Below are positions 6,699 to 14,626 of a stretch of 64,000 nt of DNA, in pieces (the stretch's first letter is position 1; each line of letters starts with the position of its first letter). The notes beneath the pieces were generated by a model. The model was not told the DNA's origin. It worked only from the letters and a program-made list of their open reading frames with translations, and searched no databases. The position numbers and the translations under genes are program-made. Source of the DNA: Actinophytocola sp963840275 (GTDB lineage Bacteria; Actinomycetota; Actinomycetes; Mycobacteriales; Pseudonocardiaceae); contig CAWIYK010000005.1 in the NCBI GenBank assembly GCA_963840275.1, positions 1,240,001 through 1,304,000 on the forward strand. Reading direction: 5' to 3'.

Positions 6699-8011
6699 CG
6701 GGCGGCTGCTCTCTGCGCGTGCAACCGCTCCCAGACAGTGCGCGCGGGCCGGACAAGATCGGCCGCTCGTGCGGGTAGGTCCTCGGAGAGCACGTGGTCC
6801 TCGACCGCCCGCACGGTGGCCAGCAGAGCCACGACCGGGTCGTCGAGAATCCGATCCGACAGGTAGTAGAGCTGGTTGGTGGTGACCGACGTGTCCCGCA
6901 CGTGGGGGTAGCGGTCGGCGATCAGCTCGATGAGCCCTTCCGGACCGCCGCGCACCAGCGCCACCGTGAGCGGATCTCGGTACAGGAACTCCAACGCGTC
7001 GGCCCATGACGTCGTGTCGCGCAGTGAGGGAAATCGGCGTGGATGGTTTCCCTCGAGAATCTTGATGCCGCCGGAGGCCTCCAGAACGCAGGCCAGACCG
7101 TCCAGATGCACGACCTCGGGACCGTTGTAGACGCGGGCCGGCACGTGCTTGCCCGAGGGCGACTGGAAGCGCTGACCGAACACATGGGCCTGAGCGCTTT
7201 TCGGCAGCGCGACGGGCAGCGACCGCAACCGCCGAGAGGTCATCCGGCCGTCGAGGATCAGGTTCTTGTAATAGACGAGAACCTCGCGGCCGTAAGGCAA
7301 TGTCATCAGCTGGCAGTAGTCGTCGATGGCACCCAGGGTCGCGCCGAGATCGGTAGCCAGGTCCCTGATCGTGTTGTCGTTGTCCAGCAGCACGGAGCGG
7401 ATGTAGCACCCGATGTCGGAGAACTCGGGCTCGTTCAGCGCGTGTAGCACGTGGACGGCGGGTTTGATGCCAATTCGCTCGGCGTGAAACCAATCTACGC
7501 TGAGTCGCACCGTGAACTTGGCTTTCGTCATTTCAGGACCTCGCGTGCGCCAGGCGTTGTGAAGATTTCTGAGCACGCGGGTGGCATCGGCCACCGAGGT
7601 CGCGAACGCGGCGCTGGTAATCAGTTCGATCTCCGCGAGTTGCGGCGAGTCGACGCCGGAGATGAAACGCTCGCAGAAGTCAGGCTCCTGCATCGGCTCA
7701 CCGCCGCCGGAGAGCACTGCCTTCCACAGCCCCATCCCGTTGACGAGCTCCAACGCGCGGTCCACGTCGTCGGCGACGCGATACCGATCGAAGATCTTCG
7801 ACGAGCGCGGCGAAGCGAAGTTGCAGTGTGCGCAACCAACCGCGCAGTCGTCTGTCGGCCAGACGTAGCAGGTGGACGCGGCGGACGGTCCGGGAGCCGC
7901 GTACTTCGGGAGCGCCGCCAGCAGGTCCTGCCGTGTCGAGATCGCTTCCAGTGAGACGTTGTCGAGTACCGCCTGCGACCGAACTTGCTGGCGCAGAACA
8001 GAGTCAGGCAC
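6695..8011 (-). CDS. radical SAM enzyme of unknown pathway
   Basis: A radical SAM protein of 438 residues. The [4Fe-4S] motif is CAVGCAHC (Cys56, Cys60, Cys63), followed by the SAM-binding GGGEP segment about 45 residues later. The C-terminal 150 residues contain no second CxxC cluster motif of the SPASM type that I can see. I prefer the GTG at 8011, preceded by GAGGCGG, because the 27 codons between it and a possible GTG at 8092 have only 14 G/C third positions and look non-coding. It is first of three genes joined by GTGA and ATGA overlaps, so its product probably works with the nucleotide kinase and the CYTH-like protein. No precursor peptide is obvious on its own strand. The function is unknown. 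Confidence 0.75.
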   Translation of the reverse strand: MPDSVLRQQVRSQAVLDNVSLEAISTRQDLLAALPKYAAPGPSAASTCYVWPTDDCAVGCAHCNFASPRSSKIFDRYRVADDVDRALELVNGMGLWKAVLSGGGEPMQEPDFCERFISGVDSPQLAEIELITSAAFATSVADATRVLRNLHNAWRTRGPEMTKAKFTVRLSVDWFHAERIGIKPAVHVLHALNEPEFSDIGCYIRSVLLDNDNTIRDLATDLGATLGAIDDYCQLMTLPYGREVLVYYKNLILDGRMTSRRLRSLPVALPKSAQAHVFGQRFQSPSGKHVPARVYNGPEVVHLDGLACVLEASGGIKILEGNHPRRFPSLRDTTSWADALEFLYRDPLTVALVRGGPEGLIELIADRYPHVRDTSVTTNQLYYLSDRILDDPVVALLATVRAVEDHVLSEDLPARAADLVRPARTVWERLHAQRAAAR

Positions 8012-8052
8012 TATCCACCGCCTCGCGTGCGCATGCGACCGTACCGAAGTTC

Positions 8053-8065
8053 GTGAACGATTCAC
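8053..8065. promoter_or_regulatory. palindrome in the leader of the radical SAM operon
   Basis: GTGAA-CGA-TTCAC is a perfect five-base inverted repeat with a three-base centre, about 45 bases before the preferred radical SAM start, in a stretch (8012-8189) noticeably richer in A and T than the genes around it. It may be an operator. No regulator can be assigned, though a TetR gene lies just beyond. Confidence 0.3.
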
Positions 8066-8189
8066 CGCAACTCTATCAGAGTGGACATTCACGCACTAGC
8101 GTACTTGTATGCCTTGGATTTGGCGCTGTGCTTCATAAAAGACAATGCGACAGAATTCGTGCATAGCGATGATCATTTTGTGAAATGCC

Positions 8190-8801
8190 TCAGCGGTAGA
8201 GGCCGAGGAGGGCGCGCGACGCCGCGTCGACGAGCTCGTCGGCGGACATCGTGAGCGTGCCGTCCAGCCATGCGGTGACGAGTTCGGCCATACCGCCGAT
8301 GAAGAGCAGGCCCGCGGTCTCGTCCTCGTTCTCGCTCCGGTCGCGGGGACCGAGCCATTCGCGTGCCTCGACCGCCGACTGGTGGGCGAGATGGCGCAAG
8401 AGCTCAGTCCGGCGCCGGCGCAGCTTCGGGACGGCGACGGACTCCACGATGGCGACCCGGCCTTTGCGGGGGTCGTCGAGCAACAGTCGCACGAACGCGC
8501 GGATCGACGCCCGCACCCGGGCTTCCGGATCCGCGCCGGCCTCCTCGGCGGCCCGTCTGCTGGTCTCCTCGATCTCCACGGCGATCTCGTTCAGCAGCGC
8601 CTCGAGCAGCGCGTCCAGCCCGGGGAAACTCTCGTAGAAGTAGCGCTCGGACAGGCCCGCTTCGGCGCACACGGCGGTCATCGTGGTCCGGGTGTCCGGG
8701 TCCGCCCACACCGCGAGCGCGGCGTCGAACAGCCGGGTCCGGCGCGTGGCGGCCCGCTCGGCGGCGCTGACGCCCCGGTAGACCCCTGACTGCTGTGCCA
8801 C
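8190..8801 (-). CDS. TetR-family transcriptional regulator
   Basis: A 203-residue TetR-type repressor. The N-terminal helix-turn-helix covers roughly residues 20-60 (RLFDAALAVWADPDTRTTMT, then AGLSERYFYESF). The long C-terminal domain is for ligand binding and dimer formation. I use the GTG at 8801 because an upstream extension to 9083 would run into the divergent P450 gene and gives low-complexity sequence. It is transcribed away from the P450, dehydrogenase and ligase operon across about 100 bases, the usual arrangement for a repressor of the neighbouring catabolic operon. A decayed partial copy of this gene lies at 23540-23705. The inducer is unknown and may be a fatty, terpenoid or steroid acyl-CoA. 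Confidence 0.85.
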   Translation of the reverse strand: MAQQSGVYRGVSAAERAATRRTRLFDAALAVWADPDTRTTMTAVCAEAGLSERYFYESFPGLDALLEALLNEIAVEIEETSRRAAEEAGADPEARVRASIRAFVRLLLDDPRKGRVAIVESVAVPKLRRRRTELLRHLAHQSAVEAREWLGPRDRSENEDETAGLLFIGGMAELVTAWLDGTLTMSADELVDAASRALLGLYR

Positions 8802-8838
8802 GGTGCCAACGATGCCACAGGGGACCCTCGGAGCAAGG

Positions 8839-8867
8839 TTGACAGGCTGCTCTTCCTGAATCAGGCT
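8839..8867 (+). promoter_or_regulatory. possible promoter of the P450 operon
   Basis: A consensus -35 hexamer TTGACA is present at 8839-8844 in the divergent gap between the TetR and P450 genes. Seventeen bases further lies CAGGCT, a weak match to a -10 element. The P450 ATG is about 40 bases downstream. The -35 is good and the -10 poor, so the assignment is tentative. Confidence 0.3.
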
Positions 8868-8905
8868 GGGCAGGACCGGTGCCACACCACCACGAGGTGA
8901 AGCCC

Positions 8906-10267
8906 ATGACGGCCGAGGCTCTGGAACCACACGGGAACGCGCCGACGCGGCCGCTCCCGACGCTGCACCGCGAGGACCGCGGCGTGCCCTTCGTCGGCCA
9001 GATCCTCGAGTACGCCAAGGATCCGGTCGGCCTCTACCGGCGGCACTGGGAGCGCTACGGCCCGGTCGCTCCCTTTCGGACACTCAACCGGACCGCGGCG
9101 TTGCTGCTCGGACCCGACGCCTGCGGCGAAGCGTTGCAGAACAAGGACAAGGCCTTCGCCAACGAGCCGGCCTGGGCGCAGCTCGTCGGCCCCTTCTTCC
9201 ACCGCGGCCTCATGCTCATCGACTTCGACGAGCACAGAGGCCACCGGCGGATCATGCAGGAGGCCTTCGTCCGGCCGCGGCTCGAGGCCTACACCCGCCG
9301 GCTGCACCCGGCGATCGAGCAGGGCATGGCGTCGTGGGCCGCGGACACGGAGTTCCCGTCGTACTGGCGACTGAAGCAGCTGACGCTGGACATCGCCGCC
9401 GACCTGTTCATGGGCGGCGCGCGCGACACCAGCGAGGCCGAGATGGACCGGGTCAACAAGGCCTTCATCTCCTGCGTCCAGGCCGCCGCGGGAATCATCC
9501 GGGCGAACGTGCCCTTCACCCGGTGGGGGAGGGCCTACCGCGGCCGCAAGGTGCTCGAGGGCTTCCTCCGCCACTACCTGCCGGCCAAGCGCGCGAAGGC
9601 GACCGACGACATCTTCTCCGTGCTGTGCCACATCGAGACCGACGACGGCGACCGCTTCACCGACGACGACGTCATCAACCACATGGTCTTCCTGATGATG
9701 GCGGCGCACGACACCTCGACCATCACCACGTCCACGATGCTGCAGTACCTCGGCCAGCACCCGGCCTGGCAGGAGCGCTGCCGGGCCGAGGCGCGCACCC
9801 TCGGCCCGGCCCCGTCGGCGGCCGAGCTGGACGGGCTGGTCTCCCTCGACCTCGTGATGCGCGAGGCCCTCCGGCTGCGTGCGCCCGTCCCGGTGCTGGT
9901 CCGCCACACGGTCGAGGACACCGTCGTCCAGGGCGTCCGCATCCCCGCGGACACCGGCGTCGCGCTGGGCATCCAGTTCACCCACCTGATGGCGGACTAC
10001 TGGACGAACCCGGAGACCTTCGACCCGGACCGGTTCGCACCCGGACGTCGCGAGGACAAGTCGCACCGGTTCGCGTGGGTGCCGTTCGGGGGCGGCGTGC
10101 ACAAGTGCATCGGGATGCACTTCGCCGGCCTGGAGGTCAAGGCGATCACGCACCGGCTGCTGCGCGAGTACCACTGGCGCGTCGACCCCGGCTACGCGCC
10201 GCCGATGGACAACCATTCCCTGCCGTTCCCCAAGGACGGCCTGCCCATCACCTTGATCAGGAACTGA
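8906..10267 (+). CDS. cytochrome P450
   Basis: A P450 monooxygenase of 453 residues. The I-helix oxygen-activation motif reads AAHDTST, the ExxR motif is EALR, and the haem-binding loop is FGGGVHKCIGMHFAG with the cysteine thiolate ligand. There is no membrane anchor, as in most bacterial P450s, so it needs separate ferredoxin and reductase, which are not in the window. The ATG at 8906 is favoured by an excellent GAGGTGA five bases ahead; a GTG at 8879 is also in frame. It leads a four-gene operon with two acyl-CoA dehydrogenases and an acyl-CoA ligase. By analogy with sterol side-chain degradation it could hydroxylate or oxidise the terminal carbon of an alkyl or isoprenoid chain before CoA activation. 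The substrate is inferred only. Confidence 0.9.
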   Translation: MTAEALEPHGNAPTRPLPTLHREDRGVPFVGQILEYAKDPVGLYRRHWERYGPVAPFRTLNRTAALLLGPDACGEALQNKDKAFANEPAWAQLVGPFFHRGLMLIDFDEHRGHRRIMQEAFVRPRLEAYTRRLHPAIEQGMASWAADTEFPSYWRLKQLTLDIAADLFMGGARDTSEAEMDRVNKAFISCVQAAAGIIRANVPFTRWGRAYRGRKVLEGFLRHYLPAKRAKATDDIFSVLCHIETDDGDRFTDDDVINHMVFLMMAAHDTSTITTSTMLQYLGQHPAWQERCRAEARTLGPAPSAAELDGLVSLDLVMREALRLRAPVPVLVRHTVEDTVVQGVRIPADTGVALGIQFTHLMADYWTNPETFDPDRFAPGRREDKSHRFAWVPFGGGVHKCIGMHFAGLEVKAITHRLLREYHWRVDPGYAPPMDNHSLPFPKDGLPITLIRN

Positions 10268-10271
10268 GGCC

Positions 10272-11438
10272 ATGGACTTCGACGACACCCCAGCGGAAGC
10301 AGCATGGCGGACGGAAGTACGCGAGTTCCTGGCACACCATCCCGGCGAGAAGTCCGGCCGGGCTTGGCAGGCCGCGCTGTACGATGCCGGGTTCGTCGGC
10401 GTCACCTGGCCCGTCGGGGCCGGCGGCCGCGGTGGCACGCTCATGCAGCAGGCGATCATCGACCAGGAGATGTCCCGGCTCGACCTCCCCGCCTTGGTCA
10501 ATCTCATCGGCATCGGCATGTGCGGGCCGACCGTGATCGCACACGGCGGCGACGACCAGAAGCAGCGCTACCTCAAGCGGCTGCTCCGGGCCGACGACAT
10601 CTGGTGCCAGCTGTTCAGCGAGCCGGCCGCGGGCAGCGACCTGGCCGGCCTGCGCACCAAAGCCGTCCTCGATGGTGGCGACTGGCGGGTCAACGGACAG
10701 AAGGTCTGGACGACTCGCGCCCACGAGGCCGACTACGGCATCCTGCTCACCAGGACCGACCCGGACGTGCCCAAACACCGCGGGCTGACCATGTTCGTGG
10801 TCGACATGAAGGCGCCCGGCGTCACCGTGCGGCCGCTGCGGCAGATGAGCGGTGGCGCGGACTTCAACGAGGTCTTCTTCGACGACGTCGTCATCCCCGA
10901 CACCGAGCGGCTCGGCGACGTCGGCGACGGCTGGCGCGTGGCGCTGACGACCCTGATGAGCGAGCGGCTCTCGCTCGGTGGCGGCGGCACCGGGATCGGT
11001 CCGAGGGCGGAAACGGTCGCCCGGCACGTCGCCGAGCGCCTCGACGCGCTGTCGCCCGACCGGCAGGTGCTGGCCCGGCAGGAGCTGGGCCGGGCCTACG
11101 TCGCCGTGCTCGGCGCCCGGTACACCGGCTACCGCCAGCTCTCGAAGCTCAGCCGGGGTGCGTTCCCCGGTCCGGAGGCGTCGGCGGGAAAGCTGAGTGG
11201 CACCAGGTCGGCGCGCGACCTCGCCGACCTGGCGGTGCGGGTGCTCGGCGACGACGCCCGCGTCGCGGGAAGTGTCTGGCACGACCTCCAGGCGGGGTTG
11301 CCCGGCATGGCGATCGCCGGCGGCTCCGACCAGGTGCTGCGCAACATCATCGGCGAGCGTGTTCTCGGGCTGCCCGCCGAGCCCCGCGCCGACAAGGGCG
11401 TCACGTTCCGGGAGAGCATCGAGAGGACAGGCACGTGA
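10272..11438 (+). CDS. acyl-CoA dehydrogenase, large partner
   Basis: A 388-residue acyl-CoA dehydrogenase starting four bases after the P450. It shows the family FAD/substrate loop QLFSEPAAGSDL and the mid-domain strands, and is followed by a second, shorter family member overlapping it by GTGA. Such adjacent, dissimilar pairs in actinobacteria form alpha2beta2 heterotetramers, known from the FadE/ChsE enzymes of cholesterol side-chain breakdown, in which each subunit gives half of the active site. The partner arrangement is visible; complex formation is inferred from the family. The likely reaction is alpha,beta-dehydrogenation of a bulky acyl-CoA made by the ligase at the operon end. Confidence 0.85.
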   Translation: MDFDDTPAEAAWRTEVREFLAHHPGEKSGRAWQAALYDAGFVGVTWPVGAGGRGGTLMQQAIIDQEMSRLDLPALVNLIGIGMCGPTVIAHGGDDQKQRYLKRLLRADDIWCQLFSEPAAGSDLAGLRTKAVLDGGDWRVNGQKVWTTRAHEADYGILLTRTDPDVPKHRGLTMFVVDMKAPGVTVRPLRQMSGGADFNEVFFDDVVIPDTERLGDVGDGWRVALTTLMSERLSLGGGGTGIGPRAETVARHVAERLDALSPDRQVLARQELGRAYVAVLGARYTGYRQLSKLSRGAFPGPEASAGKLSGTRSARDLADLAVRVLGDDARVAGSVWHDLQAGLPGMAIAGGSDQVLRNIIGERVLGLPAEPRADKGVTFRESIERTGT

Positions 11439-12403
11439 ACTTCGACCTCGATCAGGAACACCTGGACCTGGCCGACGCCGCGCGGGACTTCCTGTCGGCC
11501 GCCGCCTCCCCGGCCGCGGCCAGGGCGATGCTCGACGAGGGCACCGCTGTCCAGCCCGGCCGCGCGGAGCTGGTCAAGAGCGGCTTCGCGACCATCACGA
11601 TCCCGGAGCGTTTCGGCGGGGGTGGTGGCAGCGTCCTCGACCTCGCCGTGGTGGCGGAGCAGGCCGGACGCCTGCTCGCCGGCCCGTCGCTGGTGACCTT
11701 CGCGCGGGCGGCGGTGCTGCTGGGCGGCGACGCCCGGTTGGCCGACCTCGCCGGCGGCGAGCTGGCGGTCGCCATCGTCGACGACAGCGGTCCCGTCCTG
11801 GACGCGGTCGGCGCCGACACCTTCCTGGCACTGCGGAACGGCGCCCTGGTCTGCGGACCGGGGACCGTCACGGCGCGCGAGCCGATCGACCCGACCCGCG
11901 GCCTCGGCGACGTCACCCTCGGGGAGACCACGGAGTTGGTGTCCGACGCGGCCGAGCTGTGGCAGCGGGGCGAGCGCGTCGGCCGGACGATCCTCGCCGC
12001 CGAGGGCTTGGGTGCCGCGGCCCGCGTCCTGGAGATCGGCGTGGAGTACGCGAAGCAGCGGCACGCCTTCGGCCGTGCGATCGGCTCCTACCAGGCGGTC
12101 AAGCACCTGCTCGTCGACACCTACGTCGAGGTGGAGCAGCTCCGCTCGCTGGTCTGGTGGGCGGCGTGGGCCGCCGACCACGCACCAGACGAGCTGCCCT
12201 TGGCCTCGGCCGCCGCCAAGGCCGCCGCGGCGACCACCCTCGAACACGCGACCGAGACGGTGATCCAGGTGCACGGCGGCATCGGGTTCACCTGGGAGCA
12301 CGACGCGCACCTGTACTGGCGACGGTCCAAAGTGGACCGGTTCCTCCTCGGTGACGACGTGGCGGCCTACGACGAGGTCGCGCGGCGGGCGGCGACGAGA
12401 TGA
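11435..12403 (+). CDS. acyl-CoA dehydrogenase, short partner subunit
   Basis: A shortened acyl-CoA dehydrogenase of 322 residues against about 385 for a full subunit. The C-terminal signature with QVHGGIGFTWEHDAHLYWRR is intact, while the N-terminal and middle parts are reduced. The GTG start overlaps the stop of the larger homologue, and its stop overlaps the ligase start (ATGA), so three genes are translationally coupled. Short, divergent members next to a normal one are typical of heteromeric dehydrogenases acting on steroid-like acyl-CoAs. On its own it may lack a full active site. Confidence 0.85.
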   Translation: MNFDLDQEHLDLADAARDFLSAAASPAAARAMLDEGTAVQPGRAELVKSGFATITIPERFGGGGGSVLDLAVVAEQAGRLLAGPSLVTFARAAVLLGGDARLADLAGGELAVAIVDDSGPVLDAVGADTFLALRNGALVCGPGTVTAREPIDPTRGLGDVTLGETTELVSDAAELWQRGERVGRTILAAEGLGAAARVLEIGVEYAKQRHAFGRAIGSYQAVKHLLVDTYVEVEQLRSLVWWAAWAADHAPDELPLASAAAKAAAATTLEHATETVIQVHGGIGFTWEHDAHLYWRRSKVDRFLLGDDVAAYDEVARRAATR

Positions 12404-13887
12404 CCGGACCGGGAGCGCGCAACCTCGCCGTGCTGGCCGAGCAGTCCTTCGAACGCCACGGTGACTACGAGGCGCTGTTCTTCGAGGGCAGGTGGCTGAC
12501 CTCGGGGGAGATCCACGAGCGGTCGACGAGGGTCGCGGGCGGTCTGCGCGCGCACGGCGTGGCGTCGGGGGACCGGGTGGTCGTGATGATGATGAACACC
12601 CCTGAGGTGTTCGTCTCCTACCGCGCGATCTGGCGGGCCGGCGCCGTCGTCACGCCGGTGATCTTCCTGCAGACCGGGCCGGAGCTCCGGCACATCCTGA
12701 CCGACTCCGGGGCCACGGCCGCGATCATCAGCGCGGAGCTGGTGGAGCTGTTCCGCGGCGCCGCGGCGGGACTGGACATCACCGCGTTCGTGGTCGGGGG
12801 ATCGTTCTCCGAACTGGAAAGCAGCGAACCGGTCGAGATCGAGCCGCGCGCCGACGACGACCTCGCGGCCCTGCTCTACACCGGCGGCACGACCGGCAGG
12901 GCGAAAGGCGTCATGCTCAGCCATGGTGGGCTGTGGGAATCCGGCCGCGGCCTCAGCCTGGTCGCCAGGACCACGGACACGACCCGGTCGCTGCTGCCGC
13001 TGCCGCTCTCGCACGCCTACGGCCTGATCGTCACCATCGGCGCCCTGCACTCCGACCGCAGGCTGGTCTCGGTCCTGCAGCGCTGGTTCGACCCGGTCGG
13101 CTGGTTGACGCTCGTCGCCGAGCACAGGCTGGAGACGAGTCCGGTCGTCCCCGCCATGCTCCAACTGCTGCTCGCCCAGCCGCTCGCCGACCACGACCTG
13201 TCGTCGCTGCGGACGTTCGGCTCCGGCGGTGCCACGCTCCCGGCGCCGGTGCGGGAGGAGGTGGAGAAGGTCTTCGGCGTGACCGTCCTGCAGGGTTACG
13301 GCCTCACGGAGTCCAGCGCGGCGGTGGCGGCGGAGACCGTCACCGACCACCGGCCGGGCAGCGTCGGCAAGCCGCTGCCGCACGCCGAGGTGGCCATCCT
13401 CGACCCGGACGGAAACCCGGCGGGGGAGGGCGAGATCTGCGTACGCGGTCCCGGGGTGATGCTCGGCTACTGGCACGACCCGGACCTGACCGCGCGGACC
13501 ATTGTGGACGGTTGGCTGCACACCGGCGACATCGGCCGCCTCGACGAGGACGGCTTCCTCTACGTCGTCGACCGGATGAAGGACCTCGTCATTCGCGGCG
13601 GCTTCAACGTCTTCCCGCGCGACGTCGAGGACGTGCTGCTCGAGCACCCGGCGGTGCGACTGGCCGCCTGCGTGGGGAAGGCCGACCCGGAGCGCGGCGA
13701 GGAGGTGGTCGCGGCCGTCCAGCTGGCGCCGGGCCACGAGGTGACCGGCGCCGAGCTGGTCGACTTCGCCAAGGCCCGGCTGGCGACGTACAAGTATCCG
13801 CGCGAGGTGATCGTGCTGGACGCCGTGCCGCTGACCAGCGTCGGCAAGATCAACCGGAAGGCCGTCCGCGACCTGTTCGCCAACTGA
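12400..13887 (+). CDS. acyl-CoA ligase (AMP-forming, FadD-like)
   Basis: A 495-residue adenylate-forming ligase. The phosphate-binding loop is YTGGTTGRAKGVMLSH, followed by QGYGLTESSA, the hinge region YVVDRMKDLVIRGGFNV and the C-terminal catalytic lysine in VGKINRKAVRDLF. It would activate a carboxylic acid to its CoA thioester for the two dehydrogenases encoded just upstream. Its ATG overlaps the preceding stop. It is the last gene of the P450 operon; the next gene faces it. The acid is unknown, and the neighbours suggest a long-chain, branched or steroid side-chain acid produced by the P450. Confidence 0.9.
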   Translation: MTGPGARNLAVLAEQSFERHGDYEALFFEGRWLTSGEIHERSTRVAGGLRAHGVASGDRVVVMMMNTPEVFVSYRAIWRAGAVVTPVIFLQTGPELRHILTDSGATAAIISAELVELFRGAAAGLDITAFVVGGSFSELESSEPVEIEPRADDDLAALLYTGGTTGRAKGVMLSHGGLWESGRGLSLVARTTDTTRSLLPLPLSHAYGLIVTIGALHSDRRLVSVLQRWFDPVGWLTLVAEHRLETSPVVPAMLQLLLAQPLADHDLSSLRTFGSGGATLPAPVREEVEKVFGVTVLQGYGLTESSAAVAAETVTDHRPGSVGKPLPHAEVAILDPDGNPAGEGEICVRGPGVMLGYWHDPDLTARTIVDGWLHTGDIGRLDEDGFLYVVDRMKDLVIRGGFNVFPRDVEDVLLEHPAVRLAACVGKADPERGEEVVAAVQLAPGHEVTGAELVDFAKARLATYKYPREVIVLDAVPLTSVGKINRKAVRDLFAN

Positions 13888-14035
13888 GCCGGACCACCTA
13901 CTTCGACCACACCCGTCGTTCGCGACGATGCGCGGCGGTCACCTCGACGGGTGCGTGCTCACCGCGTCCTGGTCGTGGCGGACGGCACGCTCGCCAACTT
14001 GCACACCGTCCGGCCCGGCCGAGCCCGCCGAACGG

Positions 14036-14494
14036 TCACCTGGCGGCGAAGAACCGGTTGGCCTCGCCGGAGAAGACCAGCACGATGACGGCCACCGAGA
14101 GCAGCCCGACGAGAATGTTGATGACCAGCAGCACGGCGATCGTCGGCACGATCAGGGACGCGACGACGCCGAGCAGGCTCAGCGCGGCGAAGACGACGGC
14201 CACCACGCGCGCCCACCGCGCGCCCTTGCCAAGGTTGAGCGCGGCGAACGCGAGGACCGCGCCGACGATCAGGACGCCGATCGCGACCCCCGTGTAACTG
14301 GGCGCCGCGGCCTCGGCCAACTCACGCGGCAGCGCCATCCTCGACTCGTTGTCCCCGATGTAGGCGTCGATCAGATCGTCGGAGAACGCGAAGGTCAGAA
14401 TGACGCGGAGTACGAGCAGCCCGAGCATCGCCCACACGGCGAGCGTCGCGTTGCGTACGGACTGGGGGACCGCAGTGGGCAGGGTCGTCGACAT
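14036..14494 (-). CDS. small four-helix membrane protein
   Basis: A 152-residue protein with about four hydrophobic helices (ATLAVWAMLGLLVLRVIL, then GVAIGVLIVGAVLAFAAL, then VVAVVFAALSLLGVVASLIV and a last one before the basic C-terminus). I recognise no family. The ATG at 14494 is chosen over 14557 because AGGAGG lies five to six bases before it. It converges with the ligase gene and diverges from the Hsp70-like operon over about 130 bases. The 148-base gap on its 3' side (13888-14035) holds no ORF or hairpin I can support. Confidence 0.6.
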   Translation of the reverse strand: MSTTLPTAVPQSVRNATLAVWAMLGLLVLRVILTFAFSDDLIDAYIGDNESRMALPRELAEAAAPSYTGVAIGVLIVGAVLAFAALNLGKGARWARVVAVVFAALSLLGVVASLIVPTIAVLLVINILVGLLSVAVIVLVFSGEANRFFAAR

Positions 14495-14626
14495 GATTCC
14501 TCCTGAATCGCGTTGAATACCCCGACATGGACTCCCCGATCGGCCTTCCCGTTCCACGATCGGTGAACAATCTCGCGGTCCGTTGACGCCGGGGTCCAGA
14601 TTCGTCCGTCCGCATTGGAGGTTCCG

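Noticed and set aside
6015..7493. A 492-codon start for the nucleotide kinase
   Set aside because: The first 265 codons are the shadow of the radical SAM gene; the P-loop begins only seven residues after the GTG at 6698.
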